Counted from the first letter of the stretch, positions 8,245 to 19,277 are shown. The stretch: 64,000 bases of DNA from Streptomyces sp. NBC_00878 (GCF_026341515.1 NZ_JAPEOK010000001.1:8308001-8372000), one strand, 5' to 3'. The notes: generated by a model not told the origin, from the letters alone. A program made the numbers and translations.

Positions 8245-9516
8245 TCACGATGTGGCGGGCCGGCCTCGGGTGAACAGCGCCAGTGCGCCGAGCGGCAGCA
8301 GCAGGCAGGCGGCGATCAGGTTCAGCCAGCCGTAGCTCGCCTGGGCGACCACGAGGCCGGCCGCCGCGCCGCCGAGCCCCGCCGAGGTGTTCATGGTCAG
8401 GTCGGACAGGCCCTGTGCGGCGGCGCGCGCGGGCTGCGGCACGGAGTCCGTCAGGAGCGCGGAGCCGGAGACGAGACCGGCCGACCAGCCGAGACCCAGC
8501 AGGAAGAGCCCGGCGACGGTCTGCCCGTGACTGGCGCCCGCGGTGCCCGCGAGCAGCGCCGCGCACGCCAGCAGCCCCACGGCCAGACCGATCACCGGCA
8601 GCCGCCCGAACCGGTCGGACAGCCGGCCCATGACGGGCGAGAACGCGTACATCCCCGCGATGTGGATGCTGATGACCAGCCCGATCAGATCGATACTCGC
8701 GCCGTGGTGACCGAGGTCGATCGGCGTCATCGACATCACCGACACCATCGCCGTGTGGCAGACGGCCACGGTCACGAGGGCCAGCCGGGCCCGCGGCGAG
8801 GCCCGGACGGCCGCCGCCCCGGCCCGTATGGAACGCGCGGCGGGGGACCGCTCCTCGACCGGCGCCATCGCGCGGGCGGTGAGCAGCGGGTCGGGCCGCA
8901 GCAGCACGGCGACCAGCAGCGCCGATATGAGGAAGACTCCGGCCGCCCAGAGGAAGGGGCCCGCCGCCTCCGGTATGCCGAGCCCGGAGACGCTGCGGCC
9001 GGCGGGCGCGGCGATGTTGGGGCCGAGGACCGCGCCGATCGTCGTGGCCCATACGACGTTCGAGATGGCTCGTGCCCGGCGCTGCGGCTCGGCCAGGTCC
9101 GCGGCCGCGAACCGCGCCTGCAGATTCGCGGACGAGGCCGCGCCGAACCCCGCCATGCCGACCAGCAGCAGCGGAAAGTTGTCCACCTCCGCACCGAGCA
9201 CGACGACCCCCGCCCCCAACGCCCCGATGAGGTACGCCAGCACGAGCCCCGGCCGACGACCGCGCGCGGTCATCAGCGCGGCCAGCGGCACCGAGAGCAC
9301 GGCCGTCCCCGTGACCATCGCGGTGGGCGCCAGCCCGGCCAGCGACTCGGTGCCGGCGACCTCCTGGGCCAGGACGACCGCGAGAGCGATGCCGGTGGCC
9401 ACCCCGAGCCCCCCGAGGATCTGCCCCGTGATGAGAACGGCGGCTATCCGGCGCCGCAGGGCAGGCAGCCCCTCCGCGTCGACGGGCCCGGCGGTGGACC
9501 GCTCGACGGCGGTCAC
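8245..9516 (-). CDS. Major facilitator superfamily exporter
   Basis: The 423-residue protein starts at GTG 9516 (GGGA eight bases upstream); ATG 9552 is a possible longer start. It has about 12 hydrophobic segments. An MFS loop 2-3 motif (ALMTARGRRPGLVLAYLIG) comes after the second helix, and the repeat motif GRLSDRFGRLPVIGL sits between helices 8 and 9. This is the drug:H+ antiporter style layout. The substrate is unknown. Its 3' end faces the VOC gene, and ogt lies upstream on the same strand about 200 bp away, with nothing notable in between. Confidence 0.85.
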   Translation of the reverse strand: MTAVERSTAGPVDAEGLPALRRRIAAVLITGQILGGLGVATGIALAVVLAQEVAGTESLAGLAPTAMVTGTAVLSVPLAALMTARGRRPGLVLAYLIGALGAGVVVLGAEVDNFPLLLVGMAGFGAASSANLQARFAAADLAEPQRRARAISNVVWATTIGAVLGPNIAAPAGRSVSGLGIPEAAGPFLWAAGVFLISALLVAVLLRPDPLLTARAMAPVEERSPAARSIRAGAAAVRASPRARLALVTVAVCHTAMVSVMSMTPIDLGHHGASIDLIGLVISIHIAGMYAFSPVMGRLSDRFGRLPVIGLAVGLLACAALLAGTAGASHGQTVAGLFLLGLGWSAGLVSGSALLTDSVPQPARAAAQGLSDLTMNTSAGLGGAAAGLVVAQASYGWLNLIAACLLLPLGALALFTRGRPATS

Positions 9517-9715
9517 CGAGAGCGTCCCGGAGCACCGCGACCGAACGCGCATACCTCGCCCGACTGTGCGGACCGCACCGTTTCGGACACATGCCCGCGC
9601 ATGATCGATGTGGTCACCGCTGCGTACTCCCCCCTCATTCTGTGCCCAGGTCAAACTCTCACCACAACAGCGACCTCACGGCCGAGCTCCTCGAAGTACG
9701 TCCTCGAAGCACCCC

Positions 9716-10270
9716 TCAGAACAACGGCTCCGGCAGTACCCCTTCCAGCGCCAGCAGCTTCCGCTTGGTCTCCAGGCCGCCCCCGAACCCACCGATGCCA
9801 CCGTCGCTCTCCACCACCCGGTGGCACGGCACGACGACCGGCAGCGGATTGGCACCCATGGCCATGCCCACCGCCTGGGCCGCACCCGGCTGGCCGACCC
9901 GCCGGGCCAGGTCGCCGTACCCCACCACGGACCCGTACGAAACGCCGGACGCCAGCTCGCCCAGCACCTGGCGGTTGAACCCGGAGATCAGGGACCAGTC
10001 GAGCGGCAGCTCGAAGTCCTTGCGCTCACCCGCGAAGTACGCCGCGATCTGACGTATCGCCTCGGCCAGCAGTGGGGACTCCGGTACCTCGACGGGGTCG
10101 GCGCCGAGTCGGGACCCGAGCCGGTCGAGCGCCTTGTCGCGCACCGCGTCCGTGGCGTGGAAAACGACGCTGACCAGGCCTTTGCCGGTCGCGGCCAGCA
10201 GCAGCGGACCGATGTCGCTGTCGACGACGGTCCACACCACCCGCTGCTCGTTCTGCCCATGGCTGTTCAT
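9716..10270 (-). CDS. ogt: Methylated-DNA--protein-cysteine methyltransferase
   Basis: This 184-residue suicide DNA repair protein removes alkyl groups from O6-alkylguanine. The active-site motif PVVVPCHRVVESDGGIGGFGG is present near residues 143-163, with the acceptor cysteine in PCHRV. It is preceded by the winged-helix DNA-binding segment SYGSVVGYGDLARRVGQPGAAQAVG. The N-terminal ribonuclease-like domain is short, as in Ogt/AGT proteins. ATG 10270 is preferred to the upstream ATG 10300, which abuts the terminator hairpin. No ada-type regulator lies nearby. Confidence 0.94.
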   Translation of the reverse strand: MNSHGQNEQRVVWTVVDSDIGPLLLAATGKGLVSVVFHATDAVRDKALDRLGSRLGADPVEVPESPLLAEAIRQIAAYFAGERKDFELPLDWSLISGFNRQVLGELASGVSYGSVVGYGDLARRVGQPGAAQAVGMAMGANPLPVVVPCHRVVESDGGIGGFGGGLETKRKLLALEGVLPEPLF

Positions 10271-10300
10271 GCGCTCCACGGTACGGCGCACCACTGACAA

Positions 10301-10342
10301 CGCCGGTGGCGCGGACGCGTGCGAGCGTCCGCGCCACCGGCG
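10301..10342. terminator. 18-bp perfect stem terminator
   Basis: The arms at 10301-10318 and 10325-10342 are perfectly complementary with a six-base loop (GTGCGA). It lies between the glycerophosphodiesterase gene and ogt, both on the minus strand, so it should end glycerophosphodiesterase transcription before ogt. Confidence 0.85.
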
Positions 10343-10426
10343 AGGCCTTGTGACGTCGAGGTTCTGTGCCGTCGGGGGTTCCGTAATGCTGAGGTTCCGT
10401 GACGGCGGGGTCTTGTGAAGGCCGGG

Positions 10427-11302
10427 TCAGCCCTCGTTCAGCGCCTCCCGCACCACATCCGGCTTGTTCGTGATGACGCCGTCCACGCCGAAGCCCGCGA
10501 CGCGCCGCGTGTCCTCCGCGGTGTCGACGGTCCACGTGGAGATCTCCAGCGGCTTGCCGTGCGGTCCGTCGAGCGCGTGGATCGCGGTGACGTAGCCGAG
10601 GGAGATGGTCGTGTGCGACGAGTTGATCTGGTCGGCGAACTGCGCGTACGCGGGCAGCTCCGCGACCGACGGAGTGCCCAGGAAACCCGTCCTGATGTCG
10701 GGCCGCAGCGCGTGCACGGCCCGAATGCTGTCCGCGCTGAAACTCTGTACGACCAGCTTGGTCCGAACGTGGGCCGGAGCCAGCCATCCCTCGTTGCTGA
10801 GGACCTCGAGGGTCTGCCGCTCGATGCCCGGGTAGAGCGCGGGATTCTTGATCTCCAGGACGAGCTTTTGGTGATTGTGTGAAACCCGGTTCATGTACTG
10901 CTTCAGCGTGGGCACGCGCGCGCCCGCGTACTTGGGGCTGAACCAGCTGCCCGCGTCGAGGCGCGCGATCTCCGCGGCGGTGAAGTCCTTGACCTTCCAG
11001 GGGGCCCGCCCGGGGAAGACCTCCTCGACGTTGGTCGTGCGGGTCAGGCTGTCGTCGTGGATCACCACGAGTTCGCCGTCCTTGGTGCGCTGTACGTCGT
11101 TCTCGACCCAGCGGAATCCGAGGTCGTCGGCCTTGTCGATGGCGGCCAGCGTGTTCTCGGGGGCATAGGCCGAGGCGCCGCGGTGGGCGATGACCAGAGG
11201 CCGGCCGGTGTCCGGCGCGGCGTGTGCGGTGGGGGCGGGGAGGACAAGGACGGCAGCTCCCAGGAGCGCGGTGGTCGTGGCGGCGGCAGCGCGCGCGTGC
11301 AT
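10427..11302 (-). CDS. Secreted glycerophosphodiester phosphodiesterase
   Basis: The 291-residue protein begins with a signal peptide (TTALLGAAVLVLPAPTAHA, cleavage about residue 29). It continues with the GDPD domain: IAHRGASAYAPENTLAAI carries the catalytic HR and the PENT motif, WVENDVQRTKDGELVVIHDD has the metal-binding E and D with the second catalytic His, and LVLEIKNP follows. It ends with the TWTVDT and GVDGVITNKP motifs of the family. It should hydrolyse extracellular glycerophosphodiesters to glycerol 3-phosphate, a route to phosphate from phospholipid or teichoic acid debris. No PHO box was identified with confidence upstream. Confidence 0.92.
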   Translation of the reverse strand: MHARAAAATTTALLGAAVLVLPAPTAHAAPDTGRPLVIAHRGASAYAPENTLAAIDKADDLGFRWVENDVQRTKDGELVVIHDDSLTRTTNVEEVFPGRAPWKVKDFTAAEIARLDAGSWFSPKYAGARVPTLKQYMNRVSHNHQKLVLEIKNPALYPGIERQTLEVLSNEGWLAPAHVRTKLVVQSFSADSIRAVHALRPDIRTGFLGTPSVAELPAYAQFADQINSSHTTISLGYVTAIHALDGPHGKPLEISTWTVDTAEDTRRVAGFGVDGVITNKPDVVREALNEG

Positions 11303-11579
11303 GCGTACTCCTTGTGTCAGGGATCACGGACCGTTCCAGAGTGACAGCAGAGGGTCAACGAGAGGGGGGTGCAGGATGGCCACAGATTGAATGGAGTTGC
11401 TCAAGTCCGATCACGCGTGCCGCACAACTGCGGCAAGGCCGTGATTCTTTGCCGGAAAATCGTTCGAGCGTTCCGGGGCGAGTCATACTCACTGCGTCAA
11501 CCCTGGCCGCCGTGGCGGCCCTGGGGCGGGGGCATCGCACACAATTCCGGGATGTAACAGGGCGGAAGGGCAACCGCGC

Positions 11580-12443
11580 ATGCAGGGCACGGTCGACGGA
11601 TTCAGCTACGGACTCGTCACGCCGTTGGTGGCGTATCTGATGGCCTGTCTCGGCGGAGCGCTGGGTCTGCGCTGCACCACGAGATCGATGCTCGTCACCC
11701 GTTCCTGGCGGCCGGGCTGGCTCGCGCTCGGCTCTGCGGCGATCGGCTCCGGCATCTGGACCATGCACTTCATCGCGATGATGGGGTTCTCCGTCCAGGA
11801 AACCCCGGTCCGTTACGACAAACTGACGACGTTCGCGAGCCTCGGCGTCGCGATCGTCATGGTCGGCATAGGGATCTTCATCGTCGGCTACCGGGGAGCC
11901 TCCGGAACGGCCCTGTTCACCGGGGGCACCATCACCGGCCTCGGCATTGCCACGATGCACTACCTGGGCATGGCCGGAATGCGACTCAACGGAAAGCTCG
12001 AGTACAACACCCTCACCGTTTCCGCCTCGGTCGTCATAGCCGTCGTCGCCGCGATCGCGGCCCTATGGGCGGCGGGACAGATCCGTGGCTTCATGTGGAG
12101 CGTGGGCGCGAGCCTCGTCATGGGACTGGCCGTCAGCGGCATGCACTACACCGGCATGGCCGCCCTCAACGTCCATCTGCACAACTCCGCCAGCACCCCT
12201 CCCGGGGACTCGCCCGCGTCCCTGCTGGCCCCCCTGATGGTCGGCCCTCTGGCCTTCCTGCTGCTGGCCGGTGTCGTCGTGATGTTCGACCCGCTGATGG
12301 TCATGGGCAGACCCGACTGGAGCCCCGTCGAGCAGAAGCCCGGCATCCCGGCCCACCCGGTCCGCCACACCGGCCACCCGCCCGTGCCCGGTCAGCGCCG
12401 GCGCTCCAGGCACCCCGGCTCCCGCACCCCGCAGAACTGGTGA
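11580..12443 (+). CDS. MHYT-domain integral membrane sensor
   Basis: The 287-residue protein has seven predicted membrane helices and three copies of the signature motif: [10 protein letters not shown] (about residue 61), [10 protein letters not shown] (about 126) and [10 protein letters not shown] (about 190). MHYT domains are proposed to bind copper and sense O2, CO or NO. Here there is no attached GGDEF, kinase or HTH output domain, only a Pro/Arg-rich cytoplasmic tail of about 45 residues, so any signalling partner would be separate. The gene sits 40 bases before uvrB. Confidence 0.88.
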   Translation: MQGTVDGFSYGLVTPLVAYLMACLGGALGLRCTTRSMLVTRSWRPGWLALGSAAIGSGIWTMHFIAMMGFSVQETPVRYDKLTTFASLGVAIVMVGIGIFIVGYRGASGTALFTGGTITGLGIATMHYLGMAGMRLNGKLEYNTLTVSASVVIAVVAAIAALWAAGQIRGFMWSVGASLVMGLAVSGMHYTGMAALNVHLHNSASTPPGDSPASLLAPLMVGPLAFLLLAGVVVMFDPLMVMGRPDWSPVEQKPGIPAHPVRHTGHPPVPGQRRRSRHPGSRTPQNW

Positions 12444-12483
12444 CGCGACCCCGTTGTCAGTGCGGGGTCGTACGGTGGAACCC

Positions 12484-14613
<2,130 letters not shown>

Positions 14614-14753
14614 CGCCCGGAGTGGCGCGCTGTGTTGCAAGACCGACACAAAGTGTGCACCGGTCTTCGGCGCTGTCAGTGGCTCTGCGTAGGGTTGCTG
14701 GTCAACCGCAGGACTCTGCGGCAACAGGGGACAGTTCGAGAGGGGAACAGCGC

Positions 14754-15332
14754 GTGACGGTCAACATGACCAAGGGTCAGGCCATCAGTCTGCAGAAGAA
14801 CGACGGAGGCACGCTGACCGCGGTGCGCATGGGGCTCGGCTGGCAGGCCGCCCCGCGACGTGGCCTGTTCGGCTCTCGCACCCGCGAGATCGACCTCGAC
14901 GCGTCCGCCGTGCTGTTCGCGGACAAGCAGCCGGTCGACGTGGTGTTCTTCCGCCACCTCGTCAGCGACGACGGCTCCGTGCGCCACACCGGTGACAACC
15001 TCGTCGGTGGCGTGGGCCAGGGCGGCGACGACGAGGCGATCCTCGTCGACCTCGCGCGCATCCCGGTCCACATCGACCAGATCGTCTTCACCGTGAACTC
15101 GTTCACGGGCCAGACCTTCCAGGAGGTGCAGGACGCGTTCTGCCGCCTGGTCGACGAGACCAACGGCCAGGAGCTGGCCCGCTACACCCTGGCCGGCGGC
15201 GGCCAGTACACCGCGCAGATCATGGCGAAGGTCCACCGCGCGGGCGCGGGCTGGCAGATGACCGCTCTCGGTACGCCGGCCAACGGCCGCACCTTCCAGG
15301 ACCTGATGCCGGCGATCCTGCCGCACCTGTAG
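14754..15332 (+). CDS. TerD-family (tellurium resistance/stress) protein
   Basis: This 192-residue single TerD/CABP domain protein has the conserved opening KGQAISLQKNDGGTLTAVRMGLGW, the Ca2+-binding region EIDLDASAVLF, the block DNLVGGVGQGGDDEAILVDL, and the C-terminal TFQEVQDAFCRLVD. TerD proteins are cytosolic beta-sandwich Ca2+ binders linked to tellurite, phage and oxidative stress tolerance. The GTG at 14754 is preceded by GAGAGGGGAA. It lies 46 bases ahead of the TerD-fusion gene and probably shares its transcript. Confidence 0.92.
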   Translation: MTVNMTKGQAISLQKNDGGTLTAVRMGLGWQAAPRRGLFGSRTREIDLDASAVLFADKQPVDVVFFRHLVSDDGSVRHTGDNLVGGVGQGGDDEAILVDLARIPVHIDQIVFTVNSFTGQTFQEVQDAFCRLVDETNGQELARYTLAGGGQYTAQIMAKVHRAGAGWQMTALGTPANGRTFQDLMPAILPHL

Positions 15333-15377
15333 GCAGCCAGGCACCCGGCGCACGAGCACATAGGGGGAACGAAGGCG

Positions 15378-17420
15378 ATGACGGCTGAGCTGGTCCGGGG
15401 GCAGAACCACCCGCTGTCCCAGGCCCGACTTGAGATCCGGGTGTCGGCCGGCAAACCGATCGTGGCCGGGGCCACGCTCAGCGACGAACAGGGCACGGTG
15501 CACGGTGTCGAGTGGGTGGCCCACCCGGGCTCACCCACTCTGCCCGGCCTCGAGGTCTCCAAGCAGGCGGCAGCCGACCACCGCCTAGCCTGTGACCTGG
15601 ATGCCCTGCCGGAGTCCGTGCACCGGGTCAGCGTGCTGCTGGCGCTGCCGTTGGGAGTGGGCGGCCCGGTCCGGTTCGGTGCCGTCGCCGCACCCTTCGT
15701 CGCGGTCACCGGACTCGACGGCTCCGAGGTCGCCAGCTACACCATCACGGACCTCGACGCCGAGTCGGCCGTCGTCGCACTCGAGCTCTACCGCAGACAG
15801 GGCGCCTGGAAGGTACGCGCCGTCGGTCAGGGGTACGCGGGCGGCCTCGCCGAACTCTTCGCCGACCAGGGCCTTCCCCAGGCCCGCCAACTCGCGGGCA
15901 GCATCAACGAAGCCGTCGCCCAGGGCCTCGCCCGTTCGGTGGCCGCGCCCCCGCCGCGTACGTCGGAGGGCGACCGCTCCCGGCACGCCGCGACGCCTGC
16001 GCTCGGCCAGAACCAGGGCGGATCCACACCCCAGGGCGCCTCCGGCCACGTAGCACCGCAGCACGGACACCCAGGCGGCCAGGGACCCACGTCATCCGGC
16101 ACTCCCGGACACGCGACGCCGCAGGGCGGCCGCCCCTCAGGGCCCGGGCAGCCGGACCCGTCCGCCGTCACCCAGCCCGCCGGTGCCGGAGCCGGCGGCC
16201 CCGTCAACTACAGCCATCCGGGACGGCAGGCAGCGGCACCTCCGCCGCCCCCGCCGACGGCGCCCCCGGCCCAGCCGGGACAGCCCGCGCAGCCCGTCGC
16301 GGGCGACGCGACCGGCTGGTCCATGGAGGAGCGCCTCTACAACCAGGTGTGGGGCATGTTCGAGGACCTGGCCCGCGCCACGGCCGCGTACCGCAGCGCG
16401 GTCGACTTCGCCGAGTCGCGGATGGAGCAGGAGCTCGACAAGGTCCTGTCCGACCCGCGCAGCCGCATCGGCGGACAGGGCGACGCGGCGCGTGAGGCCG
16501 CCCGCGCCAAGCATGCCCAGTTGATCGACCGGGCCAGGGAGGCCCTCGACCGCGACCTCGCCCAGCTCACCGCCGAGGCCGAGGTCGTCGAGCCCGCGCT
16601 GCCGCCCGCCTTCGCGCGCTGGGACAATCCCACCTGGCACGGCTACCGGGTCCCGATGGAGATCCCCATGGCCCTGCGCCTGGGCGACCTCCACCTGCCC
16701 GAGAGCGCGGGCCTGAGCATTCCGATGCTGGTCCGGCTGCCGCTGGAGCGCGGCCTGTGGATCGACAGCGGACGCTCCGGATCCTTCGACGGCTCGATCG
16801 CCGACTCCGACGACCTGCGCCGCCTCGGCATGGACACGGCAGTGGCGATCGCGGCCCGGCTCCTCGCGGTCTACCCGGCGGGCGAGTACACGGTGCACGT
16901 CATAGACCCGGCGGGCTCCGGCACCTCGTCCCTCGCGCCCCTCGTACAGACGAGTGTGCTCGACGGCCCGCCCGCCGTCGGCGCCGCGGGGGTGACCGAC
17001 GTGCTGGCCCGTCTGACGCAACGCGTCGATCTCGTACAGATGGCGATCCGCGGCGGCGCGGCCGACGCCCTGCCGCCCGGCCTCGACACGGCCGAGCAAC
17101 TGCTGATCGTCAACGACTTCCCGCACGGTTTCGACGACCGCGCGGTGACCCAGCTGCGCTACCTCGCGGACGAGGGCCCGGCCGTCGGCGTCCACCTGAT
17201 GCTGGTCGCCGACCGGGAGGACGCCACCGCCTACGGACCGTTGCTCGACCCGCTGTGGCGCTCGCTGCTCCGGCTCACGCCTGTGCCCGACGATCACCTC
17301 GCCGACCCGTGGGTCGGGCACGCGTGGACGTACGACCCCTCGCGCGTCCCCCCGGGCAGTCAGGTGCTCCAGCACGTTCTCACCCAGGTCGCGGCGGCCC
17401 GCCGCTCCTGGAACCGCTGA
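15378..17420 (+). CDS. TerD-domain fusion with a proline-rich linker and FtsK-like P-loop region
   Basis: The 680-residue protein has four parts. Residues 1-175 are a TerD-like domain (GATLSDEQGTVHGVEWVAHP; FAVTGLDGSEVASYTITDLD). Residues about 185-310 are a Gly/Pro/Gln/His-rich disordered linker. Residues about 315-395 are helical and charged. The C-terminal 270 residues resemble a P-loop ATPase of the FtsK/EssC type, with a Walker B-like strand LLIVNDFPHGFDD and the following GVHLMLVADREDA. I cannot see a canonical Walker A, so ATPase activity is doubtful. TerD-ATPase fusions are known components of Ter stress modules. The role here is inferred only from the neighbouring TerD and TerC. Confidence 0.8.
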   Translation: MTAELVRGQNHPLSQARLEIRVSAGKPIVAGATLSDEQGTVHGVEWVAHPGSPTLPGLEVSKQAAADHRLACDLDALPESVHRVSVLLALPLGVGGPVRFGAVAAPFVAVTGLDGSEVASYTITDLDAESAVVALELYRRQGAWKVRAVGQGYAGGLAELFADQGLPQARQLAGSINEAVAQGLARSVAAPPPRTSEGDRSRHAATPALGQNQGGSTPQGASGHVAPQHGHPGGQGPTSSGTPGHATPQGGRPSGPGQPDPSAVTQPAGAGAGGPVNYSHPGRQAAAPPPPPPTAPPAQPGQPAQPVAGDATGWSMEERLYNQVWGMFEDLARATAAYRSAVDFAESRMEQELDKVLSDPRSRIGGQGDAAREAARAKHAQLIDRAREALDRDLAQLTAEAEVVEPALPPAFARWDNPTWHGYRVPMEIPMALRLGDLHLPESAGLSIPMLVRLPLERGLWIDSGRSGSFDGSIADSDDLRRLGMDTAVAIAARLLAVYPAGEYTVHVIDPAGSGTSSLAPLVQTSVLDGPPAVGAAGVTDVLARLTQRVDLVQMAIRGGAADALPPGLDTAEQLLIVNDFPHGFDDRAVTQLRYLADEGPAVGVHLMLVADREDATAYGPLLDPLWRSLLRLTPVPDDHLADPWVGHAWTYDPSRVPPGSQVLQHVLTQVAAARRSWNR

Positions 17421-17493
17421 GACCCGCGCACCCTTTACCAAGAGTTCTTCAAGTCTTCTGACCAGCGCTTTTGGCTCTTCTTTTACCAATCTC

Positions 17494-17523
17494 TTTACCT
17501 TTCCTTGGTGATTGGGGTACTGT
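17494..17523 (+). promoter_or_regulatory. Candidate promoter for the riboswitch-terC transcript
   Basis: TTTACC at 17494-17499 and TACTGT at 17518-17523 are 18 bases apart and would start RNA near 17530, immediately before the conserved riboswitch sequence. This is inferred from spacing alone. Confidence 0.4.
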
Positions 17524-17530
17524 CGTCCGT

Positions 17531-17660
17531 GCGGAGGGGAGTACTCCCTACCTACTGCGGCGTACCCGTCAATACGGATCGAACCAGATCCCGGGGCGTC
17601 GGCCCGAGTGCACCGGGCGCATCACGCGCCCCACCTGCATCGGGTGGAAGAGACCTCCGG
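17531..17660 (+). promoter_or_regulatory. yybP-ykoY-type Mn2+ riboswitch upstream of terC
   Basis: The leader contains the three conserved elements of this riboswitch class in order. GGGGAGTA is at 17536-17543, the hairpin CCGTCAATACGG at 17566-17577, and GAGACC at 17650-17655. The outer helix P1 pairs 17532-17537 (CGGAGG) with 17654-17659 (CCTCCG). GGGCGC/GCGCCC pairing at 17614-17631 makes an internal arm. The class senses Mn2+ and commonly precedes TerC, MntP or P-type ATPase genes. The terC GTG lies 46 bases downstream, with its ribosome binding site in the expected expression-platform position. Confidence 0.85.
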
Positions 17661-17705
17661 CAGCGACGACGCTGACACTTGCCGTTACGTACTGCCGGAG
17701 GCGCA

Positions 17706-18707
17706 GTGGATGTTTCCGTGACCCTTTGGGTCCTGACGATCGTGGGCCTCGCCGCCCTCATCGCGGTCGATTTCTTCATCGGCCGCAAGCCGCACGACGT
17801 ATCCATCAAGGAAGCCGGTATCTGGACGGTCGTCTGGATCGTCCTGGCCGCGTTGTTCGGCCTCGGACTGCTCGTCTTCTCCGGAGGCCAGCCCGCCGGA
17901 GAGTTCTTCGCCGGCTTCATCACCGAGAAGTCGCTGAGCGTCGACAACCTCTTCGTCTTCGTCCTGATCATGGCGAAGTTCTCCGTGCCCACGCAGTACC
18001 AGCAGCGGGTGCTGCTGGTCGGTGTGCTCATAGCGCTCGTCCTGCGCGCGATATTCATCGCAGCGGGCGCCGCGATCCTCGCGAGCTTCGCGTGGGTCTT
18101 CTACATCTTCGGCGCGTTCCTCATCTACACCGCCTGGAAGCTGATCCAGGAGGCCCGGGCAGACGAGTCGGACGAGGACTGGGAGGAGAACAAGCTCCTC
18201 AAGGCCGCCGAGAAGCGCTTCGGAGTCGCCGACCGCTACCACGGCACCAAGCTGTGGATCCAGCAGAACGGCAAGCGGGTCATGACGCCGATGCTGGTCG
18301 TCATGCTGGCGATCGGCACCACCGACGTGCTCTTCGCGCTCGACTCGATCCCGGCGATCTTCGGTCTGACGCAGGACCCGTACATCGTCTTCACGGCCAA
18401 TGCGTTCGCGCTGATGGGTCTCCGGCAGCTGTACTTCCTGATCGGCGGACTCCTCAGGAAGCTGGTCCACCTCAGCTACGGCCTGTCGGTGATCCTCGGC
18501 TTCATCGGCGTCAAGCTGGTGCTGCACGCCCTTCACGAGTCCGGCGTCCACGTCCCCGAGATCTCCATCCCGGTCTCCCTCGGCGTGATCTGCGCGGTCC
18601 TGGTGGTCACCACGATCACCAGCCTGATGGCCTCCAAGAAGCAGGCGGCGGCCGAGGCGGCGCAGAGCGACGCCGAAGGCGCTCCGAAGGACAGCATCGA
18701 GGCCTGA
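17706..18707 (+). CDS. terC: TerC-family membrane protein, probable Mn2+ exporter
   Basis: The 333-residue integral membrane protein has about nine helices. It carries the acidic intramembrane motifs of TerC proteins: EKSLSVDNLFVFVLIM near residue 76, and the repeat-related TTDVLFALDSIPAIFGLT near residue 203. TerC proteins export Mn2+ and were first linked to tellurite resistance, and the riboswitch upstream supports Mn2+. The GTG at 17706 follows GGAGG. It lies in the same direction as the TerD genes but has its own leader and terminator, so it is an independent unit. Confidence 0.93.
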   Translation: MDVSVTLWVLTIVGLAALIAVDFFIGRKPHDVSIKEAGIWTVVWIVLAALFGLGLLVFSGGQPAGEFFAGFITEKSLSVDNLFVFVLIMAKFSVPTQYQQRVLLVGVLIALVLRAIFIAAGAAILASFAWVFYIFGAFLIYTAWKLIQEARADESDEDWEENKLLKAAEKRFGVADRYHGTKLWIQQNGKRVMTPMLVVMLAIGTTDVLFALDSIPAIFGLTQDPYIVFTANAFALMGLRQLYFLIGGLLRKLVHLSYGLSVILGFIGVKLVLHALHESGVHVPEISIPVSLGVICAVLVVTTITSLMASKKQAAAEAAQSDAEGAPKDSIEA

Positions 18708-18730
18708 CCACCTCGGACGTAGCAACAACC

Positions 18731-18779
18731 AGCACCGGGAGCGGCCCGCGGCGAATTGCCGGCCACCGCTCGCGGTGCT
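18731..18779 (+). terminator. Terminator after terC
   Basis: A 14-bp stem with one mismatch is formed by 18731-18744 and 18766-18779. It is followed by TGCTTGTTTCC. Confidence 0.75.
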
Positions 18780-18838
18780 TGCTTGTTTCCTGAGTGCGTT
18801 TCCCGGCCCGGGGGCGCCGCGGTCGGATGGAGGCACCG

Positions 18839-18991
18839 ATGAAGCTCGTGCAGATCATCGACTTCGAGACCGAGCGATTGGAAGAGATGCAGCTCCCTCA
18901 GGTGGTGGTCCCCGGCCGGGCCACTCCGCTTCAGGACGGCGTTCACCCGATCCCGTTCGCGGCTAGCTTGGAGCTTGCGGTCAATCCGTAG
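18839..18991 (+). pseudogene. Truncated 50-codon gene, N-terminus of an MKLVQII-type small protein family
   Basis: ATG 18839 has an excellent ribosome binding site (GGAGG, seven bases before). The first 18 residues (MKLVQIIDFETERLEEMQ) look like the start of the roughly 100-residue dabb/ABM-like proteins common in Streptomyces. The remaining 32 residues show no similarity to that fold, and the frame stops at 18991. Either an internal deletion fused the start to unrelated sequence, or this is a genuine micro-protein. Confidence 0.4.
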
Positions 18992-19009
18992 AGGCCGGGG
19001 ACGCCCGTA

Positions 19010-19061
19010 GGTGCCGGGCGCGGAGAAGCCGTAAGGTCTGCGCGCCACGAGCCCCGGCACC
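19010..19061. repeat. Nine-bp inverted repeat
   Basis: GGTGCCGGG at 19010-19018 pairs with 19053-19061 across a 34-base loop. It lies in the 286-bp gap between the gene stub and the MHS transporter. The rest of that gap shows nothing except the dyad at 19236-19263. Confidence 0.35.
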
Positions 19062-19235
19062 CGCCGAGTCGGCGTACCGCAGGGCTCGGGCCCCGAAGGA
19101 GGGGCGCGGGCTGTCACATTGTGCTGCTCCGCCGCGCGGGCGCGACCAGCCACAAACAGTCCGCAGTCGCCAACTGAACCTGATCTTCGAGCTCTTGGGC
19201 GTATCGGCGAAGCCGGAGCTGCTCCGCAGGCCCCG

Positions 19236-19263
19236 CGTAAACGCTTACGCAAGCGTTTACGCG
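19236..19263. promoter_or_regulatory. 28-bp dyad with LacI-type boxes
   Basis: GCGTAAACGCTT at 19236-19247 and its exact complement at 19252-19263 flank ACGC. Each half resembles a LacI/GalR-family operator (CGTAAACGCTTACG). It lies 14 bp beyond the stop of the MHS transporter gene, where a terminator would be expected, so either role is possible. The core of the palindrome at 31655-31714 is closely related. Confidence 0.55.
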
Positions 19264-19277
19264 CCACCGCGCCCGAT

